DNA from: Hyphomicrobiaceae bacterium
GTDB lineage: Bacteria; Pseudomonadota; Alphaproteobacteria; Rhizobiales; Hyphomicrobiaceae
Direction of reading: 5' to 3'
NCBI GenBank assembly: GCA_016793635.1
Contig: JAEUMD010000003.1
Coordinates: 216,745 to 280,744 of the forward strand
Length of the DNA stretch: 64,000 nt
Part shown: positions 1 to 8,552 of the stretch, piece after piece
Layout of the letters: each line of letters opens with the position of its first letter
Position numbering within the stretch: the first letter of the stretch is position 1
Notes under the pieces: generated by a model
Seen by the model: only the letters and a program-made list of their open reading frames with translations
Told to the model about the DNA's origin: nothing
Database searches by the model: none
Program-made: the position numbers and the translations under genes

Positions 1-318
1 GCCGTATACATCAGCTCGGCCGATATGATGCCGCGCAATCTCGATCGCCGCGTCGAGGCTATGGTCCCGATGTTGAACCCGACCGTCCACGCGCAGGTGC
101 TCGAGCAGATCATGGTGGCGAACTTGACGGACAACCAGCAGAGCTGGCGCATCAACCCGGATGGCTCCTCGACCCGCGTGGAGCTCGAGAGCGGTCAGGA
201 ACCGTTCAACGCGCACCTCTATTTCATGACCAATCCGAGCTTGTCGGGCCGTGGCGCCAGCCTCGCGCTCAACCGTCCCCCGGAGTTCAGCCTGAAGCGG
301 CTCAAACCCGCAAAATAG
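1..318 (+). CDS. ppk: Polyphosphate kinase, C-terminal end (partial)
   Basis: The frame is open from the first base of the window and ends in TAG at 316-318, so only the last 105 residues of the gene are present. The peptide carries [17 protein letters not shown] near its start, which matches the C-terminal catalytic domain of PPK1, the enzyme that reversibly polymerises ATP gamma-phosphate into polyphosphate. The end of the protein (SLKRLKPAK) is intact. ppx starts 11 bases downstream on the same strand, the usual ppk-ppx pairing, which supports the call. The phosphohistidine site would lie upstream of the window and cannot be checked. Confidence 0.93.
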   Translation, partial: AVYISSADMMPRNLDRRVEAMVPMLNPTVHAQVLEQIMVANLTDNQQSWRINPDGSSTRVELESGQEPFNAHLYFMTNPSLSGRGASLALNRPPEFSLKRLKPAK

Positions 319-329
319 GACAAGCGGTC

Positions 330-1865
330 GTGCCATCCCTCTCGCAGCTTCTATCCGAGCGAGGCCGCATTCGCGAACTCGAGCCGATCGCCGTCGTCGA
401 CATCGGATCGAACTCGGTCCGTCTGGTCATTTACGAGGGAGCGGTGCGGGCACCGACGCCGCTGTTCAACGAGAAGGTGCTCTGCGGCCTCGGCCGCACC
501 GTCGCCTCGACCAACCGGCTCGCCGAGGAGGGCGTCACGCGCGCGCTTGCGGCGCTGAAGCGGTTTCACGCCATCACCCGCGATCTCGGCGTGAAGAATG
601 TCCGCGCGATCGCGACCGCGGCGGTGCGCGAAGCCGAGAACGGACCCGACTTCATCACCCGGGGCGAGAAAGCCCTCGGCGTGCATATCGAAGTGCTATC
701 CGGCGAGAAGGAGGCGATCCTCGCGGCCAGCGGCATCATCATGGGCTTCATCGCCCCCGACGGCATCTCCGGGGACCTTGGCGGCGGAAGCCTGGAGCTG
801 ACCGACATCGCCGGGGGCAGTCTCACCGAGGCGACCACACTGCCGCTCGGCGGTCTTCGCCTCATCGACACCACCAAAGGCAAGCTCGATAAGGCGCATC
901 TGATCGCCGAACAGGCGGTCGGCTCGGTGCCGTGGGTCAAGAACGGCCGCGGCCGCCCCTTCTACGCGGTCGGCGGAACATGGCGCTCGCTCGCCAAGAT
1001 GTACATGGAGCAGACCAGCTATCCGTTGCGCGTGATGCACGGCTTTTCTGCCCCGACGCGGGCGATGATCTCGTTCTGCGACCAGATCGTGAAAGCCAAA
1101 AAGCTCTCGAGTCTCGCGGGCGTCGGAGAGGTATCGAAGGCACGGCGCGACGTGCTGCCGTATGGCGCCGCCGTGCTGGAGAGCGTGCTGCGGCGCATCG
1201 AGCCGTCGGAAGTGGTATTCTCCGTGTTCGGTGTCCGCGAGGGGCTCGTCTACTCGCTTCTGCCGCACGACGAGAAGGTCAAGGATCCGCTGCTCTCGTT
1301 CTGCGAGGACTACGCGCGGCTGAGATCACGCTCGGCCGAGCACGCGATCGAACTCTGTCAGTGGACCGACGCGCTGTTCGCCTCGGCGGACATCGACGAA
1401 ACGCCGGACGAGCGCCGGCTGCGTTATGCCGCCTGTCTGCTCTCTGACATCGGCTGGCGCGCTCATCCCGACTATCGGGGCGAGCAGAGCCTCAACGTCA
1501 TTGCCCACGCCGGGCTCGGCGGCATCGACCACATGGGCCGCATTTATCTGGCGCTGTCGGTCTACTTCCGCCACGCCGGACAGGGAGAGTCGCAAGGCGA
1601 GCACCTGTCGAACCGGTTGAAGGCGCTCGTGCCGAAGCGGGTGCTTGCGCGGGCCAAGCTGGTCGGCGGGGCCGTGCGCGTCGCTCACATGCTGTCGATT
1701 GGCATGCCGGGCGTCATCGACCTGACGCCGATGCGGGTCGAGGACAACCGGCTGGTGCTGCGCATTCCCTCGCCGTTCGCGGACCTCGACGGCGAGCGTC
1801 TGCGCCGTCGCCTTGCCATGATGGCGGGCCTGCTGGGCAAGGAACCGCACGTCGAGTTCGGCTGA
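330..1865 (+). CDS. ppx: Exopolyphosphatase, Ppx/GppA family
   Basis: The protein has 511 residues. It removes terminal phosphate from polyphosphate (or pppGpp in GppA members). Residues 24-30 (DIGSNSV) form the first phosphate-binding loop of the ASKHA fold, and DLGGGSLEL near residue 148 is the second. The C-terminal part is HD-like helical, as in long Ppx proteins. The start codon is GTG, preceded by AGGA at nine bases' spacing. It follows ppk directly, so synthesis and breakdown of polyphosphate appear co-transcribed. Ppx and GppA cannot be told apart by eye; the ppk neighbour favours Ppx. Confidence 0.93.
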   Translation: MPSLSQLLSERGRIRELEPIAVVDIGSNSVRLVIYEGAVRAPTPLFNEKVLCGLGRTVASTNRLAEEGVTRALAALKRFHAITRDLGVKNVRAIATAAVREAENGPDFITRGEKALGVHIEVLSGEKEAILAASGIIMGFIAPDGISGDLGGGSLELTDIAGGSLTEATTLPLGGLRLIDTTKGKLDKAHLIAEQAVGSVPWVKNGRGRPFYAVGGTWRSLAKMYMEQTSYPLRVMHGFSAPTRAMISFCDQIVKAKKLSSLAGVGEVSKARRDVLPYGAAVLESVLRRIEPSEVVFSVFGVREGLVYSLLPHDEKVKDPLLSFCEDYARLRSRSAEHAIELCQWTDALFASADIDETPDERRLRYAACLLSDIGWRAHPDYRGEQSLNVIAHAGLGGIDHMGRIYLALSVYFRHAGQGESQGEHLSNRLKALVPKRVLARAKLVGGAVRVAHMLSIGMPGVIDLTPMRVEDNRLVLRIPSPFADLDGERLRRRLAMMAGLLGKEPHVEFG

Positions 1866-2108
1866 ATGCTCAGAGCGTGCATTTGTCCGCGTTCGCCCGT
1901 GCCAGCGCCTCGCTTCTTCACGGATATGTCCCCACTCGCACCAGCCCGTATGTCGTTGCGGGCTTAACGCGTCGGGCAAATCGATTATATGTGACCACTG
2001 AGCGGCCTTGCGCGACTTCCGGCGAGAGGCCGCGACACCAGACGGCCCGCGGCGATCTTCCGCACTCCCGCCATCGCCGCGCGGCCAACAGCACGGACCT
2101 TGCAGAAC

Positions 2109-3023
2109 ATGGCCAGCGATCCCTATGGCATTCTCGGGTTGCAGCGGAGCGCGACCGACGACGAGGTGCGCGCGGCCTTCCGGCGGCTGGCGAAGACCAG
2201 CCATCCCGACCTGCACCCGGGCGACTCCGCCGCCGCCGAGCGGTTCAAGAAATTGTCTGCGGCCTACGACATCCTCGGTGACGCCGAGAAACGCCGCCAG
2301 TTCGACGCGGGGTTGATCGACGCCTCGGGGGAACCCGTCCGAGGCTTCGCCCAGCGCCATCGCGGCCAGCCTGGAGCCCAGCCGCACGCCCGCGCCGGCA
2401 CGCCGGGCGGCGGCCCGTTCAGCGACATTTTCTCTGACATTTTCGGCGAGGGGGGATTCGGCGGCCCACGCCAGGGCCATCCGGGCTTTCGCGCCCGCGG
2501 GCAGGACGTGCGCTACACGCTGGAGGTCGACTTCCTCGAGGCCATCTCCGGCACCCGCAAGCGCGTGACGATGCCGGACGGCGGCGTTCTCGACCTCGTC
2601 GTGCCCGAAGGCGTCGTCGACGGTCAGGTGCTGCGGCTCAAGGGCAAGGGCAAGCCGGGGCTCGGCGGCGGCGAGGTCGGCGATGCGCTGGTCGAGATCC
2701 ACGTGCGCCCGCATGCCGACTACACGCGCTCGGGCGACGACATCACCATGAACCTGCCGGTCAGCCTCGACGAGGCGATCCTCGGCGGGCGTATCGAGGT
2801 CGGAACGCCGACGGGCCGCGTGCACGTGACGCTGCCGAAGGGCACGAGCTCGGGCCAGGTGTTCCGCCTGCGCGGCAAGGGCGCGCGCAACACCGCCACC
2901 GGCAAGCACGGCGACCTGCTCGCCAGCGTCCGTATCGTGCTGCCGGAAAAGATCGACGACGGCCTCGCCTACTTCATTTCCGAGTGGCGCAACAAGAACC
3001 GCTACGACCCGCGCGGAAAGTGA
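2109..3023 (+). CDS. DnaJ/CbpA-type co-chaperone without zinc finger
   Basis: The protein has 304 residues from the ATG; a TTG nine bases upstream is possible but adds only three residues. An N-terminal J domain (about 1-65, DPYGILGL) carries the HPD motif in SHPDLHPGD, which stimulates DnaK ATPase. A Gly/Phe-rich linker (SDIFSDIFGEGGFGG) and a C-terminal substrate-binding part (from about 130, GQDVRYTLEVDFLEAISG) follow. The four CXXCXGXG zinc repeats of true DnaJ are absent, so it is CbpA-like. It stands alone, 243 bases after ppx. Client proteins cannot be inferred. Confidence 0.92.
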   Translation: MASDPYGILGLQRSATDDEVRAAFRRLAKTSHPDLHPGDSAAAERFKKLSAAYDILGDAEKRRQFDAGLIDASGEPVRGFAQRHRGQPGAQPHARAGTPGGGPFSDIFSDIFGEGGFGGPRQGHPGFRARGQDVRYTLEVDFLEAISGTRKRVTMPDGGVLDLVVPEGVVDGQVLRLKGKGKPGLGGGEVGDALVEIHVRPHADYTRSGDDITMNLPVSLDEAILGGRIEVGTPTGRVHVTLPKGTSSGQVFRLRGKGARNTATGKHGDLLASVRIVLPEKIDDGLAYFISEWRNKNRYDPRGK

Positions 3024-3161
3024 TGTCGGGTATTGGTGGCGATGGGGCACGGAACGACGCACGACGCACTGACCCAACAGGCAAGCGCCACGGCCATTGC
3101 CTTAGGCGAAACTCTTGTGCAATTTGCATATCGTCGATTTTCTACTTGAGTGACCTCGACC

Positions 3162-3698
3162 ATGAGCGACCGTTCTGCCGCTGCGACACCGGAAGCCGCG
3201 ACGAAACAGGAGCGGGTCGATTTCCTGAAGCAGGTGATCGCGTTCACCGAAGGCAACGTGCGCTCCTACGACACCAAAGCGCAGATATCGTTGGCCGCAT
3301 TTGCGGTCTCGGCTAACCCACTGGTTGCGATTGCGACGTCTGGCTGCTCGGCGAGCGGCGGTAAGGCCGTGCTGATGGTACTGGTGCCCGCATATCTTGC
3401 GACCATACTCAGCTACCTCTGGGCGATCTGGCCGGTGGCTCCGCCTGTCGCGCAACTTACCGAGGGACTGAAGCAGCAGAATGCTTTCTTCGTGCTCGAT
3501 CCACTATCGCTGGGTGCACCCAGCTATGTCGAACGACTGAACAAGCTGGCGGTCGAGCCGGAATTGACGGCCGAGGCACTGAAGCTCGCCTATATTCGAC
3601 GCGTGAAAGCTCGCCGGTTCAAGACGGCGTTGGTTGCGACGCTATCCACCTACTTGCTGGTTGCGATTGCATTCTTCTTCATCGGGCGTTGCTTCTAG
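3162..3698 (+). CDS. PycTM-like (DUF5706-like) three-helix membrane protein
   Basis: The protein has 178 residues. An N-terminal amphipathic stretch ends in NVRSYDTKA (32-40), similar to the D-x-K-A signature before the first helix of the PycTM/DUF5706 family. Three membrane segments are visible at about 40-60, 69-92 and 156-175, with a cytosolic helical region between the second and third; that is the family topology. In Pycsar anti-phage systems PycTM is the effector that damages the inner membrane when it senses cCMP or cUMP. The next gene, 13 bases downstream on the same strand, is a class III nucleotide cyclase, the other half of such a system. A GTG at 3150 is an alternative start. Its base composition is less G+C-rich than that of its neighbours. 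Family assignment is by eye. Confidence 0.6.
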   Translation: MSDRSAAATPEAATKQERVDFLKQVIAFTEGNVRSYDTKAQISLAAFAVSANPLVAIATSGCSASGGKAVLMVLVPAYLATILSYLWAIWPVAPPVAQLTEGLKQQNAFFVLDPLSLGAPSYVERLNKLAVEPELTAEALKLAYIRRVKARRFKTALVATLSTYLLVAIAFFFIGRCF

Positions 3699-3711
3699 CC
3701 GGGAGCACTCC

Positions 3712-5268
3712 ATGATCGCCCCTACCTCCCGTCGTCTCGCGGCAATCCTGGCGGCCGACGTGGCCGGCTACAGCGCGCTGATCGGCGCTGATGAGGACGG
3801 CACGGTCCGCACACTAAAAGAACATCAAGCGGTGGTCTTCCCCCTGATTGCGCAGTTCGGCGGTCGAGTGATCGATACGGCCGGCGACGGCATCATGGCG
3901 GAATTCGGGAGCGTCGTCAGTGCTGTGGAGTGTGCGCTACTACTCCAGAGCACCATAGCCGATCGCAACAAGGACGTGCCGGCAGCACGGCGCCTCGCGT
4001 ATCGCATTGGCGTCAATCTAGGCGACGTCATTTTCGACGAGCACCGCATTTATGGCGACGGTGTCAACATCGCCGCACGCCTCGAGTCTCTTGCCGAAGC
4101 GGGCGGGATTTGCATCTCCGGGAAAGTACACGACGAAATAAAAAGAAAGATCGAGGTCAGCTATCACGATTTAGGCTATCAGAACTTAAAGAACATTTCT
4201 GAACCCGTTCAAGTGCTGCGGATATATCGCGGCAATACTCCTGGCGACAACAATACTCAAACTTCCAATCCGCAACAACCTATCCGCCGCGACCGTCTCC
4301 ACCGCTTTCCGCTGCCGGCCAGTTCCCGAGGGGTCATCCAGAAAAGTGGTACATTTGTCGCAACAGCGTGTTTTGTAGTCGGTTTGATATGGCTTCTGAG
4401 GACCCCGGGAACCCTGACAGGTCTACCAGCGACCATTATTCCGCATGACGCCGGCGTGGCCAAAAAAGCGCTCGACCTCAACACTGTGCCGTTTGTCAGC
4501 GATTTCAGTCGCAAGGTCTTGCGCGAAAACTATTTGCCCGGAAAGGATATCAAGGCTTTCGCGATCTCATTCGTGGGCCTCGGAATTGCCACCGGAAAGG
4601 AAAGCGAAGCTAGTGCGACGAGCCAAGCTCTCGACCAGTGTCAACGTGCCAATTCCGCTCTGAAGTGCGAAGTATTTGCGATCGGCGACACTGTCGTCAG
4701 CGGCCGTGACAAACCGCCCTTGCCGCCGCAACCGTGGGTTCCATCCCGGCACTCTACGCTACAGGACTTTGACGTTTCGCTCCTTCCGTTCGGAAATGAA
4801 GATGTGCGCACAGCTATCCGCGGCAATTTTGGGAGTGGCGATGCACAAAAAGCATTGGCTATTTCACCCCTTGGAAAATACTCATATTACTGGAGTCAAA
4901 GCTCGACTGACGAGGCCGTCCGCCGGACGCTTGAAATGTGCGGTGACGAGTACGGCCTCCCCTGCCGGATTCTTGCGATCAATTCTTCTTTTGTGTTGCC
5001 GGTCCCCGAAACGATGCGGGTAACTGGCTTTTTCAATCCGGAAATCGAAGCTCGCGTTGCTATCGCTAGCCGACCCAGCTTGAAGCAAAAGTTTGGCGCG
5101 CGCAATGATTGGAGTGCGGTTGCGACTGGCGTTGCTGGACTTCCCGGATTTGCTAGCGGCCAAAGCTCCGAAGCGTCGGCAATTGCGGAAGCAAAGAGGT
5201 TATGCGGCGAGGTCGATCTGGATTGCCGCATCATCGCAATTAGCGACTTCTCGGTGGCACCACGTTGA
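3712..5268 (+). CDS. Membrane-anchored class III nucleotide cyclase with C-terminal repeats
   Basis: The protein has 518 residues. The start ATG has GGGAG six bases upstream. Residues 8-175 form a class III cyclase domain: metal-binding Asp16 (AADVAGYS) and Asp59 (TAGDGIMAEF), and transition-state Asn119 and Arg123 (GDGVNIAARLE). The two positions that normally read the purine (Lys and Asp in adenylate cyclases) appear to be Asp55 and Arg112. One membrane helix lies at about 213-230. The rest contains three similar blocks, each with a Cys pair (310/319, 410/418, 498/505) followed by an Ile/Phe-Ala-Ile motif, probably periplasmic and disulfide-linked. It is coupled to the PycTM-like gene. It could instead be an ordinary cAMP-producing sensor cyclase, a family common in this order. 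Confidence 0.85.
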   Translation: MIAPTSRRLAAILAADVAGYSALIGADEDGTVRTLKEHQAVVFPLIAQFGGRVIDTAGDGIMAEFGSVVSAVECALLLQSTIADRNKDVPAARRLAYRIGVNLGDVIFDEHRIYGDGVNIAARLESLAEAGGICISGKVHDEIKRKIEVSYHDLGYQNLKNISEPVQVLRIYRGNTPGDNNTQTSNPQQPIRRDRLHRFPLPASSRGVIQKSGTFVATACFVVGLIWLLRTPGTLTGLPATIIPHDAGVAKKALDLNTVPFVSDFSRKVLRENYLPGKDIKAFAISFVGLGIATGKESEASATSQALDQCQRANSALKCEVFAIGDTVVSGRDKPPLPPQPWVPSRHSTLQDFDVSLLPFGNEDVRTAIRGNFGSGDAQKALAISPLGKYSYYWSQSSTDEAVRRTLEMCGDEYGLPCRILAINSSFVLPVPETMRVTGFFNPEIEARVAIASRPSLKQKFGARNDWSAVATGVAGLPGFASGQSSEASAIAEAKRLCGEVDLDCRIIAISDFSVAPR

Positions 5269-5748
5269 AGGCCACGGCAAGAGGAAACTAGCAACGGCTG
5301 CCGCCTTTCCGGCTTGGACTGAATCGCGAGGGATTCCCAAATCAGTCGCTCCGTGCTTCAAGCGGTGTGCCGGAAGCGGAAGCCAGCATGCAAAGCGAGA
5401 CCCTACTCCTATCGACTTGCGTGAGTGCGAGGCGGCAGCAGACTGTGCCGCGGAGGAGGCCACCGGCGGCAATTACGTCTGCGCCACCGGAACGCCCCGC
5501 TCGCGCACGAGACTGACCGCCTTCACCCTAAACTCACGACTGAAACTCCGCCTCTGCATACGCCGCTCCGGCCTCACTTTGACACCTAAACTGGGCGTCC
5601 ATGGAACCGGTTGCAGGCGAATAATAGCTGCCGAGAGTTCGGAGAGTGGTCGAGAGCGTCGCTCGATGGCCGCTACCTCTCACAGCAATCGGTCCCGGAA
5701 TCGTTCCTGGGCCCGCTGGCGGCTACATCGTATTTTCTGGCTAAGTAT
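5269..5748. other. 480-base gap without a supported gene
   Basis: An open frame continues through here on the plus strand from inside the cyclase gene, but its translation is Arg/Ser-rich, has no recognisable domain and no ribosome binding site. I see no RNA gene, repeat or convincing terminator. It separates the cyclase from tRNA-Lys and may be decayed DNA. Confidence 0.5.
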
Positions 5749-5824
<76 letters not shown>

Positions 5825-5968
5825 ATCTGCCCGTGCCGTGGATTGGGCACCGGCGGCTGCAGCGGCGGCGCGACACTTGCACCGCTTGGACAGCAACGGG
5901 GCCCGTAGGGCCCCGAGGCCGTTCGGATAGCACCATCCTCCGGGCGTGTCCAGCGCTCAAAACAGCAT

Positions 5969-6328
5969 TTATCGAGCTGGCCGCGCCAGCCGCGAAAGCC
6001 GCGCGATGACAGGCGCCACGGCCGTTCCGGCACGCCGCTCCATCTCGCGATAGGCCGCAAGGACCTCTTCTCCGAGCGCCGTCAAAGTCGCCCCGCCGCC
6101 GGTCTTGCCGCCCTTGCTCGCCTCGATCAGCGGCAGCTCGAAATGGCTGTTCAGCGCGACGACGAGAAGCCATGCACGCTTGTAGCTCATCCCGATCCGC
6201 CGCCCGGCTGCGGCGATCGACCCCGTCTCACGGATGCCCTCGAGCAAGGCGGCCTTACCCGGGCCGATGCCGATCCCTGGGGCGATGACCACGCGCAGGC
6301 GCGGACCGACAGTTTGATTGCTACCCAT
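5969..6328 (-). CDS. ModE-like molybdate-responsive regulator, DNA-binding domain only
   Basis: The protein has 119 residues from the ATG; the frame is open upstream, but that part is Arg-rich and not family-like. The core is a LysR-type winged helix: LLEGIRETGSIAAAGRRIG is helix-turn-helix-like and is followed by MSYKRAWLLV and the wing segment SKGGKTGGGATLTALGEEVL, which is strongly ModE-like. The molybdate-binding TOBE/Di-MOP half of E. coli ModE is missing, as in many short ModE-family proteins. A ModE-type box lies in the promoter region of the molybdenum formate dehydrogenase locus at 27158-27181, so that locus is a plausible target. The gene stands between tRNA-Lys and cysQ. Confidence 0.85.
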   Translation of the reverse strand: MGSNQTVGPRLRVVIAPGIGIGPGKAALLEGIRETGSIAAAGRRIGMSYKRAWLLVVALNSHFELPLIEASKGGKTGGGATLTALGEEVLAAYREMERRAGTAVAPVIARLSRLARPAR

Positions 6329-6498
6329 GCGGCTCCTGCTGCGGGGTGAGGACGCCACGAGTCGGCGCCGGCCAATGCCAGCGGCATACGAAAAATAGCC
6401 CATGCGGGCCGGAAAGTGGAGCCCGGCGACCGGCCGGCCCGGTCGCAGAAACGCAGTACGGCCGAGGCACGGCTGAAACGAAGTGGCGATCAGGCGCG

Positions 6499-7347
6499 CT
6501 ACGCCGCCTTCAGCTCACCGAGAATCGGATCGTCGATGCTCGACCAGACGATGAAGCCAGGATTGCGGAAACCCCTCTCGGTCTTCCCATAGCGCAACGG
6601 TGCTCCGGCGGCATCGGTGACGATGGCTCCCGCAGCGACCGCGATCGCGTGCCCCGCCGCCGTATCCCACTCCATCGTCGGCGACAGGCGCGGGTAGAGA
6701 TCGGCAGTGCCGTCCGCGACGAGACAGAATTTGAGCGACGAGCCGATGCTCGTCATGCCGCCGACCTCGACCGAGCAATCGCGCAGCCACCGCTCGAGCT
6801 CCGCAGCTCCATGGGCGCGGCTCGCCACCATGACACGGCTGCGGCCGGGCGAAGCTGGGCGCGCGGCAAGGCGCGTCGCAGACCCGAGAGCGGCCTGCCA
6901 ATCTCCATTCTCCGGGTCGAGCGTCGTCGCCACGGCTTCCTCGTCCGAGAGCGTCACGTAGAGGCGTGCGAGCGCAGGCGCATAGATGAGGCCGAAGCTC
7001 GGCGTGCCATCCTCGACCAGCGCGATGTTGAGTGTGAAATCGCCACGCCCGGAAATGAACTCTTTGGTGCCATCGAGGGGATCGACCAGGAAGAAGCGCG
7101 CCGCTGCCGACGATGGCGTGGCGCCGGCATTGGCAACTGCTTCCTCAGCGACGACGGGAACACCCGGCGCGACGCGGTCGAGGGCGGCGATCACGATCGC
7201 CTCGCACTCCGTATCGGCGGCCGTCACGGGCGAGCCGTCGCTCTTAGTGTCGAAGTCGCCGCGCTTGGCGAAGTGACGCATCATCGCCTTCGCGGCTTCC
7301 ATGACATCCGGCATCAGGCTCAAGACGAGCGGGCGAAAGTCTCTCAA
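6499..7347 (-). CDS. cysQ: 3'(2'),5'-bisphosphate nucleotidase CysQ
   Basis: The protein has 282 residues and belongs to the inositol-monophosphatase fold. It removes the 3'-phosphate of PAP (adenosine 3',5'-bisphosphate), a by-product of sulfate assimilation. The metal ligands are visible: Glu68/Glu69 (VVAEEAV), Asp89 and Asp92 in DPLDGTKEF, and the later WDTAAGHAI motif. The start used is TTG at 7347; an ATG eleven codons in is a fair alternative, since neither has a strong ribosome binding site. It is divergent from the response regulator at 7631. No sulfate-assimilation genes are next to it. Confidence 0.92.
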   Translation of the reverse strand: MRDFRPLVLSLMPDVMEAAKAMMRHFAKRGDFDTKSDGSPVTAADTECEAIVIAALDRVAPGVPVVAEEAVANAGATPSSAAARFFLVDPLDGTKEFISGRGDFTLNIALVEDGTPSFGLIYAPALARLYVTLSDEEAVATTLDPENGDWQAALGSATRLAARPASPGRSRVMVASRAHGAAELERWLRDCSVEVGGMTSIGSSLKFCLVADGTADLYPRLSPTMEWDTAAGHAIAVAAGAIVTDAAGAPLRYGKTERGFRNPGFIVWSSIDDPILGELKAA

Positions 7348-7630
7348 GGTCCGGCCTCCGGTTGGTTTGTCGCGACGGCCGCGTCACGACGGAATTGGCG
7401 GCGAGGCCCTGTCTAACCGTGCCCACTGTGCGCCTGCAAGCGTTTCACGGAAATTGCACAGACTGAGCCACCCGACATTTGGCCGAATGGGATTGGCTCG
7501 CCGCATCGCCATGAGCGAATGCGCGTTCAACAACAGTGGTTCCGCCGCGAACTGCTCCGCTTTTTCGGAGAACTCTGGCATAAAGCTCGCTCGCAACACC
7601 CGCACAAGCCGCATCTCGATCGAGTTGGTC

Positions 7631-8257
7631 ATGGGACTTCAGCGAATTCTTCTGGTGGACGACCACGCCGTGGTGCGAGAGGGCGTGCGGCGGCTGCTGC
7701 TCGACATGCCGGGCATCGAGATCTCCGAGGCGGCGACCGGGCAGCAGGCCCTCGACGCGATACGTAGCCAGCCGGTCGATCTCGTCATACTCGATCTCAA
7801 TCTCACTGGGATCGGCGGCCTCGAGCTGCTGCGCCGGCTGCTGCGCGAATTCCCGAATACACGCGCGATCGTCTTCAGCATGCATGCCGAGCCCATCTAC
7901 GCCTCGCGCGCGCTGCGTCTCGGCGCCAAGGGGTATGTGAGCAAGAGCGCCGCCGCTGAAGAACTTGTCGCTGCGGTCAAGCGCGTCTCCGAGGGCGGCC
8001 ATTACGTCGAGCGCGAGCTCGCCAACCAGATCGCCGTCGGCTCGGGCGGCGGCGCAGACCCCCTCCAGCAGCTCACGACACGCGAGATCGAGATCCTGCG
8101 CCAGCTCGGCGCCGGACGCAGCATGTCACAAATCGCCGACGAGATGGGCGTCTCCTACAAAACGATCGCCAATACGTGCAGCATCATGAAGAGCAAGCTC
8201 GGCCTCGAGCGCACCGCGGACCTCATCCGCACATCTTTCGACCTTTTCGAGCGTTGA
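7631..8257 (+). CDS. NarL/FixJ-family response regulator
   Basis: The protein has 208 residues. An N-terminal receiver domain (1-120) has acidic Asp10/Asp11, phospho-acceptor Asp55 in LVILDLNL and Lys105 in GYVSKSAAAEE. A LuxR-type helix-turn-helix (about 145-208) begins LTTREIEILRQL and contains QIADEMGVSYKTIANTC. The open frame extends 110 codons upstream, but the receiver begins at this ATG, so the short form is chosen. No sensor kinase is adjacent, so the signal is unknown. The 283-base divergent region towards cysQ probably holds both promoters. Confidence 0.93.
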   Translation: MGLQRILLVDDHAVVREGVRRLLLDMPGIEISEAATGQQALDAIRSQPVDLVILDLNLTGIGGLELLRRLLREFPNTRAIVFSMHAEPIYASRALRLGAKGYVSKSAAAEELVAAVKRVSEGGHYVERELANQIAVGSGGGADPLQQLTTREIEILRQLGAGRSMSQIADEMGVSYKTIANTCSIMKSKLGLERTADLIRTSFDLFER

Positions 8258-8552
8258 GGGCGTGACGCCACACCTGGAATGATCCGCGTCGGTTAGAGAG
8301 GCCCGAGGTCAACGCACTGCCGAACGATGCACGTGAGACTCGACTGCGCGCCTCGCCAGCCTCCTCGGGTATCAGCACCACGCGAACGCCGGTGTTATTG
8401 TCGAAGTCCGGCGACGGTAGCGGTTGCGGAGAGACGGCCACTCGACGCCCCTCACAATGCTTCGAGAGGGCGGCATCCAATTCGCTGTGTGCACTTGACT
8501 TGTGCCACTGCTGCGGCCCTCATGACGTCACTGACATCGAGAACCGCGCCAC

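Noticed and set aside
8223-8507. Minus-strand peptide with SPDFDNNTGVRVVL, like the end of a formylglycine-generating-enzyme/SUMF1 domain
   Set aside because: The match is too short, no upstream part of such a domain is seen, and it overlaps the response-regulator end; at most a decayed fragment.
8258-8552. Cobalamin riboswitch before eutB
   Set aside because: Only an isolated GCCACTG is present; the conserved B12-box core and paired elements are not recognisable.
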